From CAZRDB01 sp964598695 (GTDB lineage Bacteria; Armatimonadota; Zipacnadia; UBA1398), in contig CAZRDB010000175.1 in NCBI GenBank assembly GCA_964598695.1, positions 1 to 10,809 of the forward strand: 10,809 nucleotides of DNA, written 5' to 3'. The notes beneath the pieces were generated by a model. That model searched no databases. It was not told the origin of the DNA and saw nothing but the letters and a program-made list of their open reading frames with translations. The translations under genes and the position numbers were made by a program. This document shows positions 6,002 to 10,809 of the stretch, piece after piece. The stretch's first letter is position 1, and every line of letters begins with the position of its first letter.

Positions 6002-7165
6002 GTGCTGCGTGTGGGACAGCAGGAGATCGAGGCGATCGCGCGCGTCATCGAGAGCGGCCAGCTCTTCCGCCACCACGACGCCAGCGAGTGCCGGCGGTTC
6101 GAGCGGCGTTGGGCCGAGTTCGTCGGCGCCAGGCACGCGTTCATGACCTCGAGCGGGACGACGGCGCTCACCGCGGCCCTCACGGGGTTGGGGATCGGAC
6201 CGGGCGACGAGGTGCTCATCCCGAGCCACACCTACATGGCGACCGCTGTCGCCGTGGTCGCCGTCGGCGCGATCCCGGTCATCGTGGAGGTCGACGAGAG
6301 CCTGATGCTCGACCCGCTGGCGGCAGAGGCGGCGATCGGGCCCCGCACCCGAGCGCTGATCCCCGTGCACATGTGGGGCCTCGTCTGCGACATGGACGCG
6401 CTCGGACGCCTCGCCCGCGCGCGCGGCCTGCTGCTCGTCGAGGATGCCTGCCAGTGCGTCGCGGGCTCCTACCGCGGAGCGCGTGTCGGCTCGCTCGGGG
6501 ACGCGGGCGCGTTCAGCTTCAACTACTTCAAGAACATGACGTGCGGCGAGGGCGGAGCCGTCGTGACCAGCGATGACCGCGCCGCGCCAACGATGTCGTG
6601 CGCGATCGACTGCTGCGCGTTCTACTGGACCGGGCGCGACGAGGATCGCCAGCCGTTCGTCTCTCCCGGCTCGCGGCCGTCGGAGATCGAGGGCGCGATG
6701 ATGAACGCCCAGCTCGACCGGATCGACGGGCTGCTCGCCACGCTGCGTGCCCGCAAGCGGCGGATCCTGCGCGAGACCGCCGCCACCGGCTTGACGCCCA
6801 CGCCCTGCCGAGACCCGGAGGGTGAGTGCGCGATCCAGATCCTCTACACGCTCCCCACCGCCGAGGACGCGGACCGGTTCGCCGCGGCCGCCGGGGGCAC
6901 CGTGACCGGCAAGACGGGGCGCCACGTCTACACCGAGTGGGACCAGATCCTCAGCCGCCGGGGGGCCGCCCACCCGGCGATGAACCCGTACCTCTTCGCC
7001 GAGAACGCCGAGTGCCGGATGGACTACACGCTCGACATGTGCCCCAAGTCGCTCGACTACCTCGGCCGCACGGTGATGATCGGCAACCATCCCGACACGA
7101 CCGATGAGGAGATCGACCGCCGGATCGAGGCCATCCGCGCGGCGGCCGCCGAGGTCCTCGGGTAG
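6002..7165 (+). CDS. DegT/DnrJ/EryC1/StrS family PLP-dependent aminotransferase
   Basis: This is a 387-residue fold-type I PLP enzyme of the sugar aminotransferase family, which transfers an amino group to keto-sugars (often nucleotide-linked). Family landmarks are in order: SSGTTALTAAL (about 50-60, phosphate-binding), GPGDEVLIPSHTYMA (about 67-80), IPVHMWG (120-126), VEDACQC with Asp148 for the pyridine nitrogen, and FSFNYFKNMTCGEGGAVV with Lys177 as the expected Schiff-base lysine. The C-terminal GNHPDTTDEEID also fits. It is unusually rich in cysteine (for example SCAIDCCAF after the active site). The GTG start is chosen because AGGAGG (5990-5995) lies six bases before it. It leads a run of four plus-strand genes, with the next gene 14 bases away. 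The sugar substrate cannot be read from the sequence. Confidence 0.9.
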   Translation: MLRVGQQEIEAIARVIESGQLFRHHDASECRRFERRWAEFVGARHAFMTSSGTTALTAALTGLGIGPGDEVLIPSHTYMATAVAVVAVGAIPVIVEVDESLMLDPLAAEAAIGPRTRALIPVHMWGLVCDMDALGRLARARGLLLVEDACQCVAGSYRGARVGSLGDAGAFSFNYFKNMTCGEGGAVVTSDDRAAPTMSCAIDCCAFYWTGRDEDRQPFVSPGSRPSEIEGAMMNAQLDRIDGLLATLRARKRRILRETAATGLTPTPCRDPEGECAIQILYTLPTAEDADRFAAAAGGTVTGKTGRHVYTEWDQILSRRGAAHPAMNPYLFAENAECRMDYTLDMCPKSLDYLGRTVMIGNHPDTTDEEIDRRIEAIRAAAAEVLG

Positions 7166-7179
7166 GGGAGGGGAGTCGG

Positions 7180-8313
7180 ATGACGGAGCGCGAGCGGTTC
7201 ATCGAGTGCATGGAGTACGGTTCCCCCGACCGCGTGCCCCACTGGGAGCTGGGTGTCTGGCCACAGACCATCGCCCGCTGGCGAGCCGAATCGGGCGCGG
7301 ATCTGGCCGACTTCCGCTGGAACTGGTTCTACGGCGAGGACGCGATCGGTCTCGACCGGCGGGAGTACGTGCCCCTCCACTTCGGGATCACGCCGCCCTA
7401 CGAGGCGGGCGTGCTCGAGGAGACCGACGAGTACGAGGTCATCCGCCATTGGAACGGGATCGTCACCAAAGCCCTGAAGGAGGGCTCTGTGGGCGGCGGC
7501 CGGATGTGCATGGACCAGTACCTCTCGTTCCCGATCGCAGGCCCCGACGACTGGCCCGCCGTGCGCGAGCGGCTCGTGCCGGGCGCGCCGGAGCGGTACC
7601 CCGCCGATCTCGAGGGGCGGATCGAGCGCTGGGGCGCGCGCTCCTGCCCGCTGGTCCTGGGCGAGAACTGCGCGGCGAATGGCTTCTACTGGCGCGCGCG
7701 GGAGTTCCTCGGGACCGAGGCGCTCTCGTTCGCGTGGTACGACGAGCCCAAGATGATGCACGAGATCATGGAGCACTACGCCGATTTCATCATCGAGACC
7801 AGCCGCCCGGTGCTCCAACGGGTCCAGGTCGACTACTTCACACTCAACGAGGACTTCGCCGGGAAGGGCGGGCCGCTGCTCGGGCCCGAGGTCTTCCGGG
7901 AGTTCATCTTCCCGCACCTGTGCCGGATGGTCGAGTTCTTCCGCGCACACGGGACCCGCTACTTCGCCGTCGACAGCGATGGCGACCCGACGCCCCTGAT
8001 CCCCCTGCTGATGGAAGCGGGCGTCGACACCGTCTGGCCGATCGAGCGCGCTGCCGGCGTCTCGCCGCAGGGCTGGCGCAAGCGCTTCGGCCGCGCGCTG
8101 CGGCTCTGGGGCGGCGTCGACAAGCGCGTGCTGTGCCAGGGCCGCGAGGCGATCCGGGCGCACCTCGCCGAGATGATCCCCCTGATCGAGGAAGGCGGCT
8201 TCATCCCCACGCTCGACCACACGTTCCCCCCCGACATCCCCTGGGACGGCTTCCAGTGGTACCTGGAAGCCAAGCGGTGGTTGCTCGACGGCGCGTTCGA
8301 GAAGCTGCTGTAG
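7180..8313 (+). CDS. Uroporphyrinogen decarboxylase superfamily protein (not HemE)
   Basis: The 377-residue protein has the uroporphyrinogen-decarboxylase fold: SPDRVPHWE near the N-terminus (about 15-23), EDFAGKGGPLLGPEVFREF (224-242), then VDSDGD (265-270), PLLMEAGVDTVWPIERAAG (275-293) and a C-terminal GGFIPTLDHTFPPDIPW (339-355). The HemE substrate motif (RQAGRY-like) is absent, and there are no heme genes nearby, so heme synthesis is unlikely. Members of this branch are often assigned to corrinoid-linked methyl transfer (MtaA-like) or left uncharacterised, and they are frequent in Armatimonadota- and Planctomycetota-type genomes. The ATG at 7180 follows GGGGAGGGGAGT closely. It is probably cotranscribed with the aminotransferase 14 bases upstream. 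Substrate is unknown. Confidence 0.88.
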   Translation: MTERERFIECMEYGSPDRVPHWELGVWPQTIARWRAESGADLADFRWNWFYGEDAIGLDRREYVPLHFGITPPYEAGVLEETDEYEVIRHWNGIVTKALKEGSVGGGRMCMDQYLSFPIAGPDDWPAVRERLVPGAPERYPADLEGRIERWGARSCPLVLGENCAANGFYWRAREFLGTEALSFAWYDEPKMMHEIMEHYADFIIETSRPVLQRVQVDYFTLNEDFAGKGGPLLGPEVFREFIFPHLCRMVEFFRAHGTRYFAVDSDGDPTPLIPLLMEAGVDTVWPIERAAGVSPQGWRKRFGRALRLWGGVDKRVLCQGREAIRAHLAEMIPLIEEGGFIPTLDHTFPPDIPWDGFQWYLEAKRWLLDGAFEKLL

Positions 8314-8376
8314 GACGGCGCAGGGAAAGGCCGAGCCTACCCGAACACGCGGACAGGAGCGAGTCCCCAACCGCTT

Positions 8377-8381
8377 GGAGG
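8377..8381 (+). promoter_or_regulatory. Ribosome-binding site deciding the start of the LURP-one-like gene
   Basis: GGAGG ends directly before an ATG at 8382 and nine bases before a second in-frame ATG at 8391. Only the second has workable spacing, so 8391 is taken as the start. Confidence 0.65.
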
Positions 8382-8390
8382 ATGAGACGG

Positions 8391-8993
8391 ATGCCGTACG
8401 CGTACCCCCTGACCCTTCGGTTCAAGATCCTGGCCATCGCCTCCCAGATCTACGTGCAGGATGCCACCGGACGCGATGTGCTCTACGTGAAGCAGCGGGC
8501 ATTCAAGCTCAAGGAGGACGTTCGGATCTGCTCCGACTCCAGCCAGACCTGTGAGCTGTACCAGATGAAGGCCGATCGCGTGTTGGACATCTCGCCCCGG
8601 TTCACGATCACCGACAGCGCGACGGGCGCGGTCGTCGGCTACATCAAGCGCGAGGGCCTTCGGTCGCTCTGGAAGGCGAGCTACCTCCTCCTCGACGCGA
8701 GCGGAGCCGTCACGCACCACATCAAGGAGGAGAACCCGTGGATCCGGGTCTTCGACGCGATCGTCAGCGATCTGCCGCTCGTGGGCTTCCTCACGAGCTA
8801 CCTGCTCCACCCGAGCTACATCGTCTACGAGGCCGGCAGTGAGAGGCCGCTCTACCGCCTCAAGAAGCAGCCGGCCTTCTTCGAGGGACGGTTCTCGATC
8901 GATCCGCTCGCGGAGATCCCCGATGAGCAGCTCGAACGTCGACTGGTGCTCGGACAGATGATGATGACCCTGTTCGAGCGGGCCCGGGGCTAG
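8391..8993 (+). CDS. LURP-one-related / Tubby-like domain protein
   Basis: This is a 200-residue protein that looks like one LURP-one-related (LOR) domain, a 12-strand beta-barrel around a central helix related to Tubby C-terminal and scramblase domains. Visible are the opening strands LTLRFKILAIASQIYVQD (7-24) and VLYVKQRAFKLKEDVRI (30-46), then SPRFTITDSATGAVVGYIKR (68-87), SLWKASYLLLDASG (92-105), IKEENPWIRVFDAIVSDLPL (111-130) and YIVYEAGSERPLYRLKKQPA (143-162). The C-terminal hydrophobic-helix region VLGQMMMTLFE (186-196) is where the family has its central helix. No signal peptide is present. Known relatives bind phospholipids or have unknown roles, and no enzyme activity is established for the family. 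It lies 77 bases after the uroporphyrinogen-decarboxylase-like gene and 5 bases before the fucosidase-like gene, so it is likely cotranslated with the latter. The family call rests on strand pattern and motif memory, so is moderate. Confidence 0.75.
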   Translation: MPYAYPLTLRFKILAIASQIYVQDATGRDVLYVKQRAFKLKEDVRICSDSSQTCELYQMKADRVLDISPRFTITDSATGAVVGYIKREGLRSLWKASYLLLDASGAVTHHIKEENPWIRVFDAIVSDLPLVGFLTSYLLHPSYIVYEAGSERPLYRLKKQPAFFEGRFSIDPLAEIPDEQLERRLVLGQMMMTLFERARG

Positions 8994-8998
8994 ACGCG

Positions 8999-10231
8999 AT
9001 GGCCGCGACGCCCACACCGGCCCAGGCCGCCTGGCACGATCTCGAGCTGGGGATGTTTGTCCACTTCGCCCCCAACACGTGGACGGGCAAGGAGGGCGAC
9101 GACCTCAGCCTGCCGCTCTCGGCGATCGACCCGGCCCGGCTCGATACCGAGCAGTGGGTCAGCGTCGCCCAGGCGATGGGCGCCCGGTACGTCGTGTTCG
9201 TCGCCAAGCATGTCGGCGGCTTCTGCTGGTGGCAGACCGAGACGACCGACTACAGCGTCGCGGGAATCCCCTGGCGCGGGGGGCGGGGCGACGTTCTCGC
9301 CGACCTCGCCCGCTCCTGCGAGCGGGTGGGCCTGCGGCTCGGGGTGTACCTCTGCCCCCGCGATGAGAGGCACGGTGCGGGCGACGGCGGAGTCTGCGCC
9401 GATCCGGCCGCCCAGGCGCGGTACGAGGCGATCTACCGGACCCAGCTCCGGGAGGTCTTGACCCGGTACGGCGAGATCGCCGAGGTCTGGTTCGACGGCA
9501 GCATCCGGATCGAGGTCGGCGACCTGCTCGCGCGCCACGCGCCGGAGGCGATGGTCTTCCAGAGCCCGCACGCCACCATCCGGTGGGTCGGCAACGAGAA
9601 CGGCCATGCGCCGTACCCGTGCTGGAACACCGTGGCGCGGGGCGATGCCGCCTCGGGCGTCTCGACCTCCGCGCACAGCGACCCCGATGGCGATGCCTGG
9701 CTGCCGTGCGAGGTCGATACCGTCAACGTCACACCCCACACGTGGTTCTGGAACAACGCGCCGGCACGGACACTTCGCACGGTCGAGGACCTGATGGAGT
9801 GTTACGTCCGCTCCGTCGGCCACGGGGCCGTGCTGCTCCTGAACCAGACCCCGGACACCAGCGGGCTGATCCCCGAGGCCGACGCCGTGCGGGCGGGCGA
9901 GTTCGGGGCCGAGATCCGGCGTCGCTTCGGACGGAGCATCGCCGAGGGCTCGGGCGATGGCGAGCAACTCGAGTATGGGCTGCCGGGCCCGACCTCGGTG
10001 GACCATGCGATCCTGATGGAGAAGCTCGCCTTCGGCGAGCGCGTGCGCTCCTACGCCCTCGAGGGCCGCGTCGCCGGCGTCTGGCGCGAGCTGTGCCGGG
10101 GCAGCGCGATCGGCCACAAGCGGATCGAGCGCTTCGACCCCGTCGCGATCGATCGAGTCCGTCTCCGGGTGCTCGAGTGTTCGGACAAGCCCAAGATCCG
10201 TCGGCTGGCGCTCTATCACGTCGGGGAGTAG
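8999..10231 (+). CDS. GH29 alpha-L-fucosidase-like protein, cytoplasmic
   Basis: GH29 enzymes remove alpha-linked L-fucose by a retaining mechanism. The 410-residue protein has the family N-terminus LELGMFVHFAPNTWTGKEGD (15-34), VFVAKHVGGFCWWQTETTDY (67-86), RLGVYLCPRDE (113-123) and EVWFDGS with Asp166, the expected nucleophile. VLLLNQTPDTSGLIPE matches the usual LLLNxxPxxxGxI strand. The acid/base residue cannot be assigned. Residues about 325-410 (LEYGLPGPTSVDHAIL ... to the end, including IGHKRIERF) form the C-terminal beta-sandwich often fused to this GH29 branch. No signal peptide is present, so it would act on imported oligosaccharides or on a non-fucose substrate. The start lies five bases after the preceding stop with little Shine-Dalgarno sequence, suggesting coupled translation. 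Confidence 0.85.
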   Translation: MAATPTPAQAAWHDLELGMFVHFAPNTWTGKEGDDLSLPLSAIDPARLDTEQWVSVAQAMGARYVVFVAKHVGGFCWWQTETTDYSVAGIPWRGGRGDVLADLARSCERVGLRLGVYLCPRDERHGAGDGGVCADPAAQARYEAIYRTQLREVLTRYGEIAEVWFDGSIRIEVGDLLARHAPEAMVFQSPHATIRWVGNENGHAPYPCWNTVARGDAASGVSTSAHSDPDGDAWLPCEVDTVNVTPHTWFWNNAPARTLRTVEDLMECYVRSVGHGAVLLLNQTPDTSGLIPEADAVRAGEFGAEIRRRFGRSIAEGSGDGEQLEYGLPGPTSVDHAILMEKLAFGERVRSYALEGRVAGVWRELCRGSAIGHKRIERFDPVAIDRVRLRVLECSDKPKIRRLALYHVGE

Positions 10232-10238
10232 CACACGA

Positions 10239-10268
10239 CCGCCACCCCGCCGGGCGGGGCTTGGGCGG
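10239..10268 (+). terminator. GC-rich hairpin after the GH29-like gene
   Basis: CCGCC (10239-10243) pairs with GGCGG (10264-10268), enclosing an inner stem CCCCGC / GCGGGG around a CGG loop. There is no T tract, so it may be a weak or factor-assisted terminator, or only mRNA end protection. It begins seven bases past the stop codon. Confidence 0.4.
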
Positions 10269-10291
10269 CGCGAACGATCGGGAGGTGTCCG

Positions 10292-10498
10292 GTGGGCGAT
10301 CTCGTGATGAGCCTCGCGGCGATGTCGGTCGCGATGGCGGGTGCGCAGACGCGGCAGGCAGTGTCGGTGGCCATGCTGCGCACGTCGCTCGATACGCAGG
10401 CGCAGCAAGGCCGGAGCCTGGTCGAGACACTCCTCCCCGCGCCCAGTTCGGCCGATCTCGCGCGCGGGGTCGGCCGGAACCTGGATCTCCGGGGCTAG
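10292..10498 (+). CDS. YjfB-type putative motility protein
   Basis: This is a 68-residue protein resembling the YjfB family, annotated as putative motility proteins because members sit in flagellar regulons; the molecular role is not known. Family traits seen are SLAAMSVAMAGAQTRQAVSV (7-26), SVAMLRTSLDTQAQQGRSLV (25-44) and the C-terminal GRNLDLRG, which matches the usual GxNIDI ending. Alanine, methionine and glutamine are enriched, giving an amphipathic helix. The GTG start at 10292 has GGGAGGT (10280-10286) five bases before it. No flagellar gene is visible in the window, so its context is unusual. It lies between the hairpin at 10239 and the ceramidase-like gene and may have its own promoter, although none is obvious. 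Confidence 0.7.
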   Translation: MGDLVMSLAAMSVAMAGAQTRQAVSVAMLRTSLDTQAQQGRSLVETLLPAPSSADLARGVGRNLDLRG

Positions 10499-10654
10499 AG
10501 CAGTTCTCGTCAGTTCGCGCAAGCAAGAGCGAAGAGCGACAACCGCTCAGGCAGAGCAGAAGGATGAGCACTCGACAGACCTCCGCTCGCCGCTGGCGCC
10601 TGGAGGGACGATCGGGAGCCGCTCTAGCCCGAGGCGGCGATCGCGAGGGTAGGG
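10499..10654. other. Gene-free interval before the ceramidase-like gene
   Basis: This stretch of 156 bases is less G+C-rich and more purine-rich at its start (for example AAGCAAGAGCGAAGAGCGACAA at 10521-10542). I see no convincing promoter, RNA gene or terminator. The GAGGG at 10645-10649 near its end is the likely ribosome-binding site of the next gene. Confidence 0.5.
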
Positions 10655-10809
10655 GTGTTTCGGTTGGCACAGGAAGTCCGAGTCGGATACGCGGTGCGCG
10701 ATATCACCCCGCCGGTGGGTTGCGGGATCGCCGGCTTCATCGCCCGCGAGCAGACCAGCACCGCGATCCTTGACCCGCTCGAGATCGGCGCGCTGGCGTT
10801 GCGCGACCC
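10655..10809 (+). CDS. Neutral/alkaline ceramidase-like protein (partial, N-terminus only)
   Basis: The frame is open to the window edge, with 51 full codons. Residues about 8-42 read VRVGYAVRDITPPVGCGIAG, then FIAREQTSTAILDPLEIGAL. This is the typical start of the neutral/alkaline non-lysosomal ceramidase N-terminal domain (AGxGxxDITPPVGxxxxGY...VHDPLxxRALVL). In bacteria this domain is widespread, and many members are not shown to act on ceramide. The start may be the GTG at 10655 (GAGGG five bases upstream) or the TTG at 10664 (AGGGG eight bases upstream); GTG is taken. No signal peptide is seen. The catalytic serine and zinc ligands lie beyond the window. Confidence 0.75.
   Translation, partial: MFRLAQEVRVGYAVRDITPPVGCGIAGFIAREQTSTAILDPLEIGALALRD

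Noticed and set aside
5831..7090. Minus-strand open frame of 419 codons
   Set aside because: It is antisense to the aminotransferase, which has all its catalytic motifs on the plus strand.
7057..8370. Minus-strand open frame of 437 codons
   Set aside because: It is antisense to the uroporphyrinogen-decarboxylase-like gene; no domain is recognisable.
7104..8390. Long in-frame extension upstream of the LURP-one-like gene
   Set aside because: The extension overlaps the uroporphyrinogen-decarboxylase-like gene in another frame and is Arg-rich without family features. The GGAGG before 8391 marks the real start.
8990..10522. Minus-strand open frame of 510 codons
   Set aside because: It is antisense to the GH29-like and YjfB-like genes, both of which have clear family motifs; composition is typical of a shadow frame.
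10564..10654. Possible small ORF starting at ATG 10564
   Set aside because: It has weak ribosome-binding sequence, runs out of frame into the ceramidase-like gene, and has no recognisable features.

Overview
The window is bacterial DNA of very high G+C (roughly 70% by eye) with short intergenic gaps, overlapping stop/start codons and good Shine-Dalgarno sequences. No mobile element, rRNA, tRNA or CRISPR array is visible. The gene mix is a type I dihydroorotase under a PyrR leader, a FUN14 protein, non-heme uroporphyrinogen-decarboxylase-like and GH29-like proteins, a neutral-ceramidase-like protein and a YjfB-type motility peptide. It would fit a free-living, GC-rich heterotroph such as an Armatimonadota or Planctomycetota-like lineage. 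That placement is inference from gene content, not from a marker gene.

Region 1 (1-1472, minus strand) is the head of a pyrimidine biosynthesis operon, read right to left. It holds a promoter, a PyrR-binding hairpin, a 38-codon leader ORF with an intrinsic terminator inside it, then pyrR and a partial pyrC. The leader ORF overlaps pyrR by ATGA and pyrR overlaps pyrC by GTGA, so translation can be coupled all the way down. The arrangement resembles the coupled transcription-translation attenuation proposed for the Thermus pyr operon rather than the Bacillus antiterminator scheme. pyrB, which often sits between pyrR and pyrC, is absent from that position.

Region 2 (1569-2093, plus strand) is a divergently transcribed small cysteine-containing protein, possibly PilZ-like, with a clear TTGACA-N17-TAGACT promoter. 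It converges on Region 3, and the two genes share a single CTAG as both stop codons.

Region 3 (2090-5261, minus strand) is a two-gene operon: a small FUN14-type membrane protein, then a 945-residue secreted protein of unknown function with a C-terminal beta-sandwich.

Region 4 (5433-5834, plus strand) is a small lipoprotein with one carboxypeptidase-regulatory-like (Ig-like) domain, followed by a terminator-like hairpin.

Region 5 (6002-10231, plus strand) is a compact run of four genes: a DegT/DnrJ/EryC1/StrS aminotransferase, a uroporphyrinogen-decarboxylase-superfamily protein, a LURP-one/Tubby-like protein and a cytoplasmic GH29 alpha-L-fucosidase-like enzyme. It looks like a sugar or amino-sugar processing cluster, but no substrate can be assigned from sequence.

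Region 6 (10292-10809, plus strand) holds a 68-residue YjfB-type putative motility protein, a 156-base gap, and the first 51 codons of a neutral/alkaline ceramidase-like protein that runs off the window.
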